This document shows positions 9,692-17,563 of a DNA stretch of 64,000 nucleotides, in pieces (within the stretch, counting starts at the first letter, position 1; each line of letters opens with the position of its first letter). The notes beneath the pieces were generated by a model. It was not told the DNA's origin. It searched no databases and saw nothing but the letters and a program-made list of their open reading frames with translations. Both the position numbers and the translations under genes were made by a program. Source of the stretch: an uncultured Marmoricola sp. (GTDB lineage Bacteria > Actinomycetota > Actinomycetes > Propionibacteriales > Nocardioidaceae); assembly GCA_937868075.1 (NCBI GenBank), contig CALMLL010000121.1, forward strand, positions 1 through 64,000, written 5' to 3'.

Positions 9692-10591
9692 TCACTGGGG
9701 CGAGGCCGCGCCGGCCCACTCCCCGGCGTACGCCGCGAACGTGTTGGCCTCGACCTGGACACACATCTGACGCAGTTCCGTCCGCAGAACCTCGGCCATG
9801 ACCGCCATCGTGTGGGGGATCAGATAGGAGGCGTTGGGGCGGCCACGGAAGGGCATGGGGGTCAGGTAGGGGGCATCGGTTTCGACCAGGATCCGGTCGG
9901 TCGGGGTGACCCGAAGCGCCTCCCGGAGGGCGTGATTGGCCTTGAACGTCACAGGGCCGGCGAACGACAGGTAAGCGCCACGATCCGCACAGCGCGCCGC
10001 GAAGGCGGCATCGCCGGAGAAGCAGTGCATGACCCACCGATCCGGCGGACCCACCTCATCGATGATCGCGAGCACGTCGTCGTGGGAGTCGCGGTCGTGG
10101 ATCACCAGGGTCTTGTCGAGGCGCTTGGCGATGTCGATGTGGGCTCGGAAGGAGTCCCACTGAGCGGCCCGTCCGTCGGTCCCGGTGCGGAAGTAGTCGA
10201 GGCCCGTCTCGCCCACCGCCCGGACGCTCGGGGAGTGGGCCAGGTCCTCGATGACCGCAAGCGCCTCGACAAGTCGCCCCTCGGCGGCCAGGCGCGGCGC
10301 CTCGTTGGGGTGCAAGGAGACCCCCGCCACGATCGAGGGGTGACGCTCGGCTGTCTCGACCGCCCAGCGAGCGCCGTCGAGGTCGCAGCCGATCTGCACA
10401 ATGCGCGGGACGCCGACGTCAGCGGCCAACCCGATCGCCTCTGGCACCGAGAGATGGCCACCGTGGGGACCGGCGCCGATGTCCAGGTGGCAGTGGTTGT
10501 CGACGACGGGGTGCGGCAGGGGCGTGGGCGCGGGCGGCCTGGGCTTGGGCTCCTGTGTCATGGGCGGCGGGGTCATGGGCGGCGGGGTCAT
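9692..10591 (-). CDS. tatD: TatD family metal-dependent hydrolase (DNase)
   Basis: TIM-barrel metallohydrolase with 3'-5' exonuclease activity in characterised TatD proteins. The N-terminal metal site is V-V-D-N-H-C-H-L-D. Further on are G-E-T-G-L-D-Y (metal Glu), the H-C-F-S-G motif, and V-E-T-D-A-P-Y with the catalytic Asp near the end. Length is 299 aa. The start region is odd: a 15-nt unit encoding M-T-P-P-P is present twice, then M-T-Q, giving three in-frame ATGs (10591, 10576, 10561). The first overlaps the rsmI stop as ATGA, so it was chosen. Confidence 0.94.
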   Translation of the reverse strand: MTPPPMTPPPMTQEPKPRPPAPTPLPHPVVDNHCHLDIGAGPHGGHLSVPEAIGLAADVGVPRIVQIGCDLDGARWAVETAERHPSIVAGVSLHPNEAPRLAAEGRLVEALAVIEDLAHSPSVRAVGETGLDYFRTGTDGRAAQWDSFRAHIDIAKRLDKTLVIHDRDSHDDVLAIIDEVGPPDRWVMHCFSGDAAFAARCADRGAYLSFAGPVTFKANHALREALRVTPTDRILVETDAPYLTPMPFRGRPNASYLIPHTMAVMAEVLRTELRQMCVQVEANTFAAYAGEWAGAASPQ

Positions 10592-11445
10592 GAGCGATCA
10601 ACCAGTCCGTGGGCGGCGGCGTAGACGGCTCGTTTGGCCGCCCCTGTTCGACGTACGACGGCGGCGATGGCGTCCTTTCGGGTCAAACCGGCCGCCTCCT
10701 CGGCTGCGACCAGGGCGGCCAGATTTCCCGGATCGTCGGGGACCGGTGGCGGGGAGGCGCCGGCCACGACGATGGTGACCTCTCCGCGTACGCCGTCGCG
10801 GGCCCAGGTGACGAGGTCGTCGAGCGGCCCCCGGCGTACCTCTTCGTGGGTCTTGGTCAGTTCGCGGCAGACTGCCGCGTCACGTGTGCCACCGAACCCG
10901 AGAGCCATCGCCTCCAGGGCGGCGTGGGTGCGGTGGGGTGCCTCGAAGAAGACCATAGTGCGCGGTTCCTCGGCCAGCGCCGCGATGGCGCGCTGCCGCT
11001 CGCCGGCCTTGCGGGGCAAGAACCCTTCGAAACTGAACCGATCGACCGGCAGCCCGGACACCGCCAATGCCGTCAACACCGCCGAAGGCCCGGGCACCGC
11101 GGTCACCCGGATGCCTGCCTCGACGGCCGCGGCCACCAACCGGTAGCCGGGGTCGGAGACCGAGGGCATCCCGGCGTCGGTGACCAGCACGACCTGCGCC
11201 CCACCGACCAGGGCGGCGACGAGATCGGGGGTGCGAGCCACTTCGTTGCCTTCGAAGTAGGACACCACCGAACCGGTCGGTTTGATTCCCAGGTCGCCGA
11301 GCAGACGACGCAATCGGCGGGTGTCCTCGGCGGCAATGACATCCGCGGTCGAGAGCACCTCGGCCAGCCGCGGCGGTGCGTCGCCGATATGCCCGATCGG
11401 TGTCGCCGCGAGCACGAGTTTCCCCGGAGCCGCGGCGGTGGTCAT
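10588..11445 (-). CDS. rsmI: 16S rRNA (cytidine(1402)-2'-O)-methyltransferase
   Basis: SAM-dependent enzyme that 2'-O-methylates C1402 in the decoding centre. Starts G-K-L-V-L-A-A-T-P-I-G-H-I-G-D and continues A-E-D-T-R-R-L, Y-F-E-G-N-E, V-T-D-A-G-M-P-S-V-S-D-P-G and V-P-G-P-S-A-V, the ordered landmarks of the RsmI/tetrapyrrole-methylase fold. Length 285 aa. The frame is open far upstream, but the ATG at 11445 matches the family N-terminus. It heads the tatD-rpf-rsmA-ispE-abcF operon and is divergent from pmt across 57 bp. A CAGCAT lies 6 nt before the ATG as a weak -10. Confidence 0.95.
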   Translation of the reverse strand: MTTAAAPGKLVLAATPIGHIGDAPPRLAEVLSTADVIAAEDTRRLRRLLGDLGIKPTGSVVSYFEGNEVARTPDLVAALVGGAQVVLVTDAGMPSVSDPGYRLVAAAVEAGIRVTAVPGPSAVLTALAVSGLPVDRFSFEGFLPRKAGERQRAIAALAEEPRTMVFFEAPHRTHAALEAMALGFGGTRDAAVCRELTKTHEEVRRGPLDDLVTWARDGVRGEVTIVVAGASPPPVPDDPGNLAALVAAEEAAGLTRKDAIAAVVRRTGAAKRAVYAAAHGLVDRS

Positions 11446-11490
11446 GCGGACATGCTGGCACTGTTGCCCCGCCGATGCCGACTCGCCTCG

Positions 11491-11496
11491 TAGCCT
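11491..11496 (+). promoter_or_regulatory. -10 hexamer TAGCCT of a leaderless pmt transcript
   Basis: TAGCCT ends 6 nt before the GTG start of pmt in the 57-bp divergent gap with rsmI. Confidence 0.5.
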
Positions 11497-11502
11497 GACC
11501 CG

Positions 11503-13137
11503 GTGAGCGCGCTGCCAACTCCCACCCTCGGGCTGTCGCGCCGCGCCGACGGACGGCCACTGCCGGGGCTCTCGCGCCGCAGTCGAGCCGACGTCAGGCT
11601 CTCCGACCCGTTGATCGGCTGGGTGGCGACGCTGGTGGTGACCGCCCTTGCCGGTTTCCTGCGGTGGTGGCACCTGGGGTCGCCGCGCTCGTTCATGTTC
11701 GACGAGACCTACTACGCCAAGCAGGCGTGGTCCCTGATCCACCACGGCTACGCCCAGACCTACGTCGACAAGGCCAACGAGCGGATCCTGGCGGGACAGT
11801 GGTCGCCGAGCCTGTGGACGGGCAAGCCGGAGATGATCGTGCACCCCGAGGTCGGCAAGTGGTTGATCGGGGCCGGCGAGTCGGTCTTCGGGTTCACCCC
11901 CTTCGGCTGGCGGGTGGCATCTGCGATCGCCGGCACGCTGATGGTCCTGGTGATGATCCGGCTGGCCCGCAGGCTCACCGGGTCCACCCTGCTCGGCGTC
12001 ATCGCCGGGTTGCTGATGTGTTTCGACGGGCTGCAACTGGTGCTGTCTCGCATGGCACTGCTCGACATCTTCCAGGCGTTCTTCCTGCTCAGCGCGGTGG
12101 CCGCCCTCGTCGCCGACCGCGATTGGGGGCGTGAGCGGTTGCTCCGGCGGCCGAGCCGAGGTCAGTGGGGACCGCTCCTGTGGTGGCGACCCTGGCGGAT
12201 CCTGGCCGGGGTGTGGTTCGGGCTGGCGGTCAGCACCAAGTGGAGCAGCCTCTACGTGATCGCCGGCTTCGGGTTGCTGACCTGGGCATGGGATGCCGGC
12301 GCCCGTCGACGCCTCGGTGTACGCCGACCGTGGGCCCGATCGTTCGTCGTCGATGCCCTCCCGGCTTTCGGGTGGCTGGTCGTGGTGCCGGCAGTGATCT
12401 ACGTGGCCTCATGGACCGGGTGGCTGATGCATGCCCAGGTGTTCGAGAAGGCCTTCTCCGACACCCAATACGGCCCCTACTGGGGTTCCTACCTGCGCAC
12501 GGACGCCCACGGCTTCTGGGCCGAGGCCACCCAGTCGCTGCGGTCGCTGTGGCACTACCACCACGACATCTATGCCTTCCATACGAGGTTCCTCGACGAC
12601 GCCACGCATACCTACCAGTCCAAGCCTTGGGGGTGGCTGATCCAACACCGTCCGGTGGGGGTCGATGCCCAGTTGGACATCAAGCCCGGCGTCCAGGGAT
12701 GCACGGCAGCGGCCGGGAGTACATGCCTGCGTCAGGTGCTGCTGCTGGGCAACCCGCTCGTGTGGTGGGGCGGCACGGCGGCGCTGGTCTACTCGCTCGT
12801 CGCCTGGGTCGGTCGCCGCGACTGGCGGTTCGGGATCGTGGTCGTCGGCGTACTCGCGACCTGGCTGACCTGGGTGCCCAACGACACCCGGCCGATCTTC
12901 TCCTACTACGCGATCTGCATCGAGCCCTTCTTGATCCTGGGCCTGACCCTCACTCTTGGCAGGATCCTGGGCTCAGCAGACGCGCCGATCCTGCGCCGCC
13001 GCGTCGGAGGTGCCGTCGTCGGGGTCTACCTGATCGCGGTCACAGTGGCCTTCGTCTGGTTCTGGCCGATCTGGACCGACCAACTGATCACCACAGCCGA
13101 ATGGCTGCGCCGGATCTGGTTCAAGTCCTGGATCTGA
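11503..13137 (+). CDS. pmt: Dolichyl-phosphate-mannose--protein mannosyltransferase (PMT, GT39)
   Basis: Polytopic membrane enzyme that transfers mannose from polyprenyl-phosphate-mannose to Ser/Thr of proteins as they are exported. At 544 aa with roughly ten hydrophobic segments it has the expected length. The first extracytoplasmic loop carries the catalytic Asp-Glu pair (F-D-E-T-Y-Y, D67-E68). Later hallmarks include W-S-G-K-P-E/W-T-G-K-P-E-like and H-P-E-V-G-K-W segments. GTG start supported by TAGCCT at 6 nt. Divergent to rsmI, as in mycobacteria. Likely targets are PT-rich secreted proteins, such as the one at 42283-43905 (inference). Confidence 0.94.
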   Translation: MSALPTPTLGLSRRADGRPLPGLSRRSRADVRLSDPLIGWVATLVVTALAGFLRWWHLGSPRSFMFDETYYAKQAWSLIHHGYAQTYVDKANERILAGQWSPSLWTGKPEMIVHPEVGKWLIGAGESVFGFTPFGWRVASAIAGTLMVLVMIRLARRLTGSTLLGVIAGLLMCFDGLQLVLSRMALLDIFQAFFLLSAVAALVADRDWGRERLLRRPSRGQWGPLLWWRPWRILAGVWFGLAVSTKWSSLYVIAGFGLLTWAWDAGARRRLGVRRPWARSFVVDALPAFGWLVVVPAVIYVASWTGWLMHAQVFEKAFSDTQYGPYWGSYLRTDAHGFWAEATQSLRSLWHYHHDIYAFHTRFLDDATHTYQSKPWGWLIQHRPVGVDAQLDIKPGVQGCTAAAGSTCLRQVLLLGNPLVWWGGTAALVYSLVAWVGRRDWRFGIVVVGVLATWLTWVPNDTRPIFSYYAICIEPFLILGLTLTLGRILGSADAPILRRRVGGAVVGVYLIAVTVAFVWFWPIWTDQLITTAEWLRRIWFKSWI

Positions 13138-13249
13138 CGACGCCATGAGCCGATCCCAAGAATCCCCTTTGCCCTATTCCGCACCGGGGGTCTAGGCCCT
13201 ACCTTGGGCACGGAGCGGCGGATGGTCCGTCGGCTGAGAGGGAGTAGTC

Positions 13250-13432
13250 ATGGCAGGCAAGTTCGAGCTCTACACCGACGCCTCGGGCAAGTTCCGGTTC
13301 CGGTTGAAGGCCGGCAACGGTCAGGTCATCGCTCAGGGCCAGGCGTATGAGTCCAAGGCCAGCGCACTCAACGGGATCGAGTCGATCAAGAAGAACGCCG
13401 CCGACGCACCGGTCGACGACCAGACCGCCTGA
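13250..13432 (+). CDS. YegP family protein (DUF1508)
   Basis: A 60-aa protein with the family core K-F-E-L-Y-T-D-A-S-G-K-F-R-F-R-L-K-A-G-N and I-A-Q-G-Q-A-Y-E-S-K-A-S-A-L-N-G-I-E-S-I-K, one YegP repeat. Such proteins form a small beta-rich fold; their function is not established. The RBS AGGGAG is 6 nt before the ATG. It is monocistronic, 112 bp after pmt, and followed by a strong bidirectional hairpin. Confidence 0.9.
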   Translation: MAGKFELYTDASGKFRFRLKAGNGQVIAQGQAYESKASALNGIESIKKNAADAPVDDQTA

Positions 13433-13473
13433 AACAAGCACCGTCGGAAACGCCCTCGACGGGTCCGACGAAC

Positions 13474-13516
13474 GGTGAAGTCCCGCGACACCGATCAGGT
13501 GTCGCGGGACTTCACC
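13474..13516. terminator. Strong bidirectional hairpin terminator
   Basis: A perfect 19-bp stem (GGTGAAGTCCCGCGACACC and its complement) around loop GATCA, then ATTT. It separates yegP from the convergent secreted glycosidase and likely serves both. Confidence 0.85.
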
Positions 13517-13572
13517 ATTTCGAACTCCTCCGGGTCGGGCCACCGCAACCACGTCCGGAGGAACTACCCCCG

Positions 13573-15588
13573 CTAGGGCTGGACGACCGACCAGATCGAG
13601 GCGTTCGTGGTCGACCAGCCGGTGCTACCGGACTCGAATGTCGGGTTGGTCAGGAGGTTCGCTCCACCCGATGTGCCGAGGAACCCGTCGTCGACATAGA
13701 GGGTGCCCGAGCCCGCATAGGCGTCCTCGAGATCCAAATACACTGTCGTACGGGTGCCGGTGGAGAACGAGGGAACCGAGCACTTGGTCCACGTGCTGGT
13801 CGCAGTGCACTTCACCGTGGCCAGGCTGGTGGTCCAGTTCGCGTCACCCCACACGGTCAGCTTGAACGCTCCGGTTCCCTTGACCCAGATCGATGCGACG
13901 TCCGTGGTCCCCGGGCTGACGCTCACCGATTGGTAGAGGTCCTGATACGCGGCCGTGGCCGGCAGGATGCCTCGCCCCGCCCAGGTCCCTGAGTGCGTGT
14001 TGCCCCCAGCTACGACCCCGCCGAGGTCGTCGCGGATCTGGGAGAAGAGCGCCTGGAACGACGTGCTCGTCGCGACCTCGGTGGGGTAGTTCCACCAGAA
14101 ACCTGCGCCCACGCTGTTGGCGTAGCCGTAAGACGCGCGGTAGTACTGATCGGCGATCGGCTGCAGCTGCGCAGCCGTGGGGCTCGACGTGGATGCAAGG
14201 TTGCTGAACGCCCACCAGTAGCGCTGGTCCGGGATCCAATATCCGAGTTCACCGATCCCGATCTTCTGCGTCGGGAACTCCGCCTGCATGCGTCGCATCA
14301 CCTGGTCGAACGCAAGACCGAGGGGCGCCTGCTCGACGTACGTCGACAAGAGGACGTCGTCGATCTTGCCTCTGATCGTCGAGGTCAGATTCGCCCGCGC
14401 CCAATTGAACATGCTCGTCGACGCCGCGGAGGGCGTGTTGATTTGGTAGAAGAGCGTGAGCACACGCAGCTTGCCCGGCGCGTTCGCGGTGACCACGTTG
14501 GCCGCATCAGCCAGCCGAGCGGCGGGGGTGTTGCCGCCGCTGGAGAACACCCAGTCCCCATTGACCTCGTTGCCGATCTCGAACGCGTCCGGTGCGGCCG
14601 TCCCGGTCAGCTTCGTCGTGGCATTGACGAACGCGGTGTGATAGGCGGCCAGGGTGCAACCGAAGCCCGGGGTCGGCGAACTGGAGTCGCAAAATGCCGA
14701 GTCCACCGGTTCGACCATCACCTTGAGGCCCTTGGAGTGGGCGTAGGTGATCTCGTTGGCGTAGTTGGCGGTGGGGACCGTCGGGTCGAAGACGAAGCGG
14801 ACCCACCCCGTCTCGCTGGCCGGAGTTGACGAGGTCATCGTCTGGATCTTGTTCAACGGCGACTGGTAGGTCGTCCCGCCAGCCTGCGACTCATCCATCG
14901 TGAAACCGGCCCACCGGTCGGCCACCGGTGTCACAGCAGAGGCGTACTGGATGCCGTACTCCTTGAGCATGAGGTCGTTGGCCAGGTCCAACTGTGCAAG
15001 TGCGAGGGCGCCGTACTTGCCTTTCGTGCTCTCACTTGCGCCGGAGGCGTTGGCCAGAGAAAGAGAGGTGCTGGCGGAGTTGTAGGCAGCATCGAAGGCC
15101 GCCGAATGGGTGTAGGCGGGGCTGGTACGTGCCGCGAGTGCGGCGTCGAGCCGGGTTTTGGCGTCGGTGGCGGCACGGTAGGTGAAGTTCACCGTGCCAC
15201 CGGTGCTGAACCCAGCGCCGTTGTTGTCGAGGATGACGAGCGAATAGCCACCGGTCGGACTGGCCAGCCAGTTGATGGCGAAATCGACCGCGGCCGGGCT
15301 GGCCGGGAGCGTTGCCGAGAGCGTGGTCCCCAGGGGATTGGGGCTGCCCACCATCTCCAAGGTGGCGGGGTTGAGGAACGCGTCCGCGTCATAGCCGGCG
15401 TTCACACCGGTGCTCGGGCCACGCGCGATCGCATGGACCTGTGCGGCGGTGAGCAGGGTGCCGTTGGTGTCGTAGACAACGAATTTGAGGGTGCCACTGG
15501 CCGCTGCTGCTGGTACCGAACCGGCTGCCAGCAGGCCGCCGATGAGGATTCCGGCCACGGAACCCGCGAGGATCGCGCGAGGTTTCAT
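13573..15588 (-). CDS. Secreted clan GH-A-like glycoside hydrolase with carbohydrate-binding module
   Basis: A 671-aa exported protein: signal peptide (residues 1-30, cut near A-A-A-A-S-G), an unassigned beta/helical N-terminal region to about 210, then a TIM-barrel-like domain (about 220-520). Two motifs fit clan GH-A catalytic residues: I-G-N-E-V-N-G-D-W (E341, acid/base) and I-G-I-G-E-L-G-Y-W (E447, nucleophile). The C-terminus (about 535-671) is a beta-sandwich CBM4/9-like domain ending Y-V-D-D-G-F-L. It is followed by N-L-L-T-N-P-T-F-E-S-G-S-T-G-W, normally the first strand of such a module. GH family and substrate are not recognised. RBS GGAAGG; the promoter overlaps the ATAT operator. 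Presumed extracellular first step of the adjacent sugar locus. Confidence 0.85.
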   Translation of the reverse strand: MKPRAILAGSVAGILIGGLLAAGSVPAAAASGTLKFVVYDTNGTLLTAAQVHAIARGPSTGVNAGYDADAFLNPATLEMVGSPNPLGTTLSATLPASPAAVDFAINWLASPTGGYSLVILDNNGAGFSTGGTVNFTYRAATDAKTRLDAALAARTSPAYTHSAAFDAAYNSASTSLSLANASGASESTKGKYGALALAQLDLANDLMLKEYGIQYASAVTPVADRWAGFTMDESQAGGTTYQSPLNKIQTMTSSTPASETGWVRFVFDPTVPTANYANEITYAHSKGLKVMVEPVDSAFCDSSSPTPGFGCTLAAYHTAFVNATTKLTGTAAPDAFEIGNEVNGDWVFSSGGNTPAARLADAANVVTANAPGKLRVLTLFYQINTPSAASTSMFNWARANLTSTIRGKIDDVLLSTYVEQAPLGLAFDQVMRRMQAEFPTQKIGIGELGYWIPDQRYWWAFSNLASTSSPTAAQLQPIADQYYRASYGYANSVGAGFWWNYPTEVATSTSFQALFSQIRDDLGGVVAGGNTHSGTWAGRGILPATAAYQDLYQSVSVSPGTTDVASIWVKGTGAFKLTVWGDANWTTSLATVKCTATSTWTKCSVPSFSTGTRTTVYLDLEDAYAGSGTLYVDDGFLGTSGGANLLTNPTFESGSTGWSTTNASIWSVVQP

Positions 15589-15622
15589 CGGAGAGCCTTC
15601 CCACGAGGAATGTTCCGATACG

Positions 15623-15637
15623 TATATCCTTATATTG
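15623..15637. promoter_or_regulatory. Operator copy 1 (ATAT-N4-ATAT) before the secreted glycosidase
   Basis: TATATCCTTATATTG matches the site at 16674-16688 (read on its minus strand) at 12 of 15 positions, and both contain ATAT-N4-ATAT. It lies 35-49 nt upstream of the glycosidase ATG, over the likely -10. Proposed target of the neighbouring GntR protein. Confidence 0.55.
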
Positions 15638-15679
15638 TTTCGAGCACAAGAGTCTCACCTGAGCTGGCGCCGACGCGTG

Positions 15680-16669
15680 CTAGTCCCAGGCAAGCAGCGC
15701 GGCCCCGATCAACTCAGCACTGCCGCCGAGGTGGGCCAACCGGACCTCGGCCCTCTTGGATGCCGGTCGCAGACCCTGCGCCCTCACCGCAGCCTCTGCC
15801 ATAGGCGCCCACTCTGGGTTGGCGAAAGTGATCGCCCCACCGAGGACGACGACTTCGGGGTTGAACACGTTGACCAGGTCCACGACCGCAGAAACCACCG
15901 CAGCTGATGCCCGCGACAGCAAAGCAAGGGCACTCGCGTCGCCGGCGCGGGCGGCCTCTGCAACGTCGACGCCGCGCAGCGTGCCCACCCCACGAGCCGC
16001 ACAATCAGCCAACCGGCGACCTAGATGGCCACCGGGGTCGCGCTGGGCGAGTTCGGTCCCAGCGAGACCGAGCCCGGAGCCGGATGCCACCGCCTCCAGA
16101 CAGCCTCGCCGCCCGCAGCCACACACGGGACCTCCCGGTACCACGACAATGTGGCCGATCTCGCCCGCGACGCCGTCGGCTCCCCGCAGCAGCCGTCCGT
16201 TCAGGAGCACCGCTCCCCCGACGCCTGTCGAGATGGTCATGTAGACCGCGTTCGGAGCATCCGTGGCAGCACCGACAGCGGACTCGGCAAGAAGTGCGGC
16301 GTTGGTGTCTCGGTCCACCCTGACCGGCAATCCCAGTCGGGCGGCCAGTTCCTCACCTAGAGACACGTCGCTCAGCCCGGGGGCGTTCGGAGGGGCGAAA
16401 AGCCGACCCGAGACGATGTCCACGGGTCCGGTGGCGCTGACCCCGATCAACGCAGGCGCGGGCACTCCGGACGCGAGAACCTCGTGGCCGAGCCGAACTA
16501 CCACATCCACGATCGACTCGCCTGCCGGTCCCGGAGTGGGTTCGCGGCGTACCTCACGAAGCCCGGTGGGACCCGCCCAACAGACCCGCGTCCAGGTGCC
16601 GCCAATGTCGACGGCGAGGACGGCGCCACCCAGCGGCAGTGCGTTGACAGCATCTGGAGCCCTCTGCAT
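15680..16669 (-). CDS. ROK family sugar kinase
   Basis: Cytosolic kinase of 329 aa, probably phosphorylating the monosaccharide or amino sugar released by this locus. ATP loop D-I-G-G-T-W-T-R (21-28). Catalytic Asp in D-R-D-T-N-A-A-L-L-A-E (D121). Sugar/zinc motif G-E-I-G-H (E170, H173) with the ROK zinc cluster C-G-C-G-R-R-G-C (C183, C185, C190). There is no N-terminal winged helix, so it is an enzyme and not a NagC-type repressor. Divergent from the GntR gene; TATATT/TTATAT 5-6 nt before the ATG, embedded in operator copy 2, suggests a leaderless, repressible transcript. Substrate specificity (glucose, GlcNAc or other) cannot be read. Confidence 0.9.
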   Translation of the reverse strand: MQRAPDAVNALPLGGAVLAVDIGGTWTRVCWAGPTGLREVRREPTPGPAGESIVDVVVRLGHEVLASGVPAPALIGVSATGPVDIVSGRLFAPPNAPGLSDVSLGEELAARLGLPVRVDRDTNAALLAESAVGAATDAPNAVYMTISTGVGGAVLLNGRLLRGADGVAGEIGHIVVVPGGPVCGCGRRGCLEAVASGSGLGLAGTELAQRDPGGHLGRRLADCAARGVGTLRGVDVAEAARAGDASALALLSRASAAVVSAVVDLVNVFNPEVVVLGGAITFANPEWAPMAEAAVRAQGLRPASKRAEVRLAHLGGSAELIGAALLAWD

Positions 16670-16673
16670 ACTT

Positions 16674-16688
16674 CAATATAACCATATG
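16674..16688. promoter_or_regulatory. Operator copy 2 (ATAT-N4-ATAT) between ROK kinase and gntR
   Basis: On the minus strand CATATGGTTATATTG, matching copy 1 at 15623-15637. It sits in the 43-bp divergent gap, 5 nt from the ROK start codon, and overlaps the putative ROK -10. Confidence 0.55.
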
Positions 16689-16712
16689 AGGAAGCAATGG
16701 ACGGAGTAACGC

Positions 16713-17555
16713 ATGTCGCGGCAGCACCCGGTGTCGGTACCCCCCGGCCCTAGCGAGTCGGGAGCCACCGAGGCGCACCCGACCACCCCGCTGGTCCATG
16801 GGTTCGTTCCGCTGCACCAACAGGTCTACAGCGCGCTCAAGGCGGACCTGGAGATCGGCAGATGGAAGACCGGTGAGCGCATGCCTACCGAGCGCGCCTT
16901 GGCCGAGCAGTTCGGCTGCAGTCTGATCACGATCCGACGCGCCCTGAACGACTTGGTCGCGCAGCGGCGGATCGTTCGAATGCGTGGCAAAGGCACGTTC
17001 GTGGCCAACCTTCCTGTCGAACGTGAACTCACCGCACTGGCCAGCTTCACCGACGAGATGAACGCCCGCGGCCTCGATCCACGCACCCAACTCATCAAGG
17101 CCTCATTGACCGAGGTCCAGCCGATCGCGGCCGAGGCCCTCGGGCTACGGCCCGGCACTGCGGTCTATGACATCGAGCGGGTGAGGTCCGCCGGCGGTGA
17201 GCCGCTGCTGATCGAGCGGGTCCAGCTTCCAGCCCACCTCTTTCCCGGCCTGCTCGAACATGATCTTGCCAACGGCTCGCTCTACGACCTCCTCTCCGAC
17301 GGCTACGGGATCACGCTGGAGCGCGGAGACGAGACCGTCGAGCCCGCGCTACCGGACGCCCGCGAGGCGAGCCTGCTCGGCCAGGACCGGCACTCCCCCG
17401 TGTTGCTGCTGCAGTTGGTCTCCTACTCCGAAGAAGGCCTGGCCGTGGAGTACTGCCGCAGCGTGGTGCGCGGAGACCGGGCCCGGTATCACCTTGAGGT
17501 GCGCCGTCATCGGCCCAGCCTGTCCGTCGTCCCCAACTCGCCCCCTTTGCACTAG
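16713..17555 (+). CDS. GntR/HutC family regulator with UTRA ligand domain
   Basis: A 280-aa regulator. Residues about 25-100 form the GntR winged helix (H-Q-Q-V-Y-S-A-L-K-A-D-L, P-T-E-R-A-L-A-E-Q-F-G-C-S, T-I-R-R-A-L-N-D-L, R-M-R-G-K-G-T-F-V). Residues about 115-265 form the UTRA domain, which binds sugar phosphates or similar effectors. RBS GGAG 6 nt before the ATG. It is the first gene of the run through the importer (8 bp to the binding protein). Probably represses the kinase, the secreted glycosidase and its own operon by the two ATAT sites, with a phosphorylated (amino) sugar as inducer; this regulation is inferred. Confidence 0.92.
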   Translation: MSRQHPVSVPPGPSESGATEAHPTTPLVHGFVPLHQQVYSALKADLEIGRWKTGERMPTERALAEQFGCSLITIRRALNDLVAQRRIVRMRGKGTFVANLPVERELTALASFTDEMNARGLDPRTQLIKASLTEVQPIAAEALGLRPGTAVYDIERVRSAGGEPLLIERVQLPAHLFPGLLEHDLANGSLYDLLSDGYGITLERGDETVEPALPDAREASLLGQDRHSPVLLLQLVSYSEEGLAVEYCRSVVRGDRARYHLEVRRHRPSLSVVPNSPPLH

Positions 17556-17563
17556 GAGCAGCC

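Noticed and set aside
13433..13572. Frameshifted remainder of a second CBM downstream of the secreted glycosidase
   Set aside because: The region after the stop holds the bidirectional terminator and no CBM-like frame.
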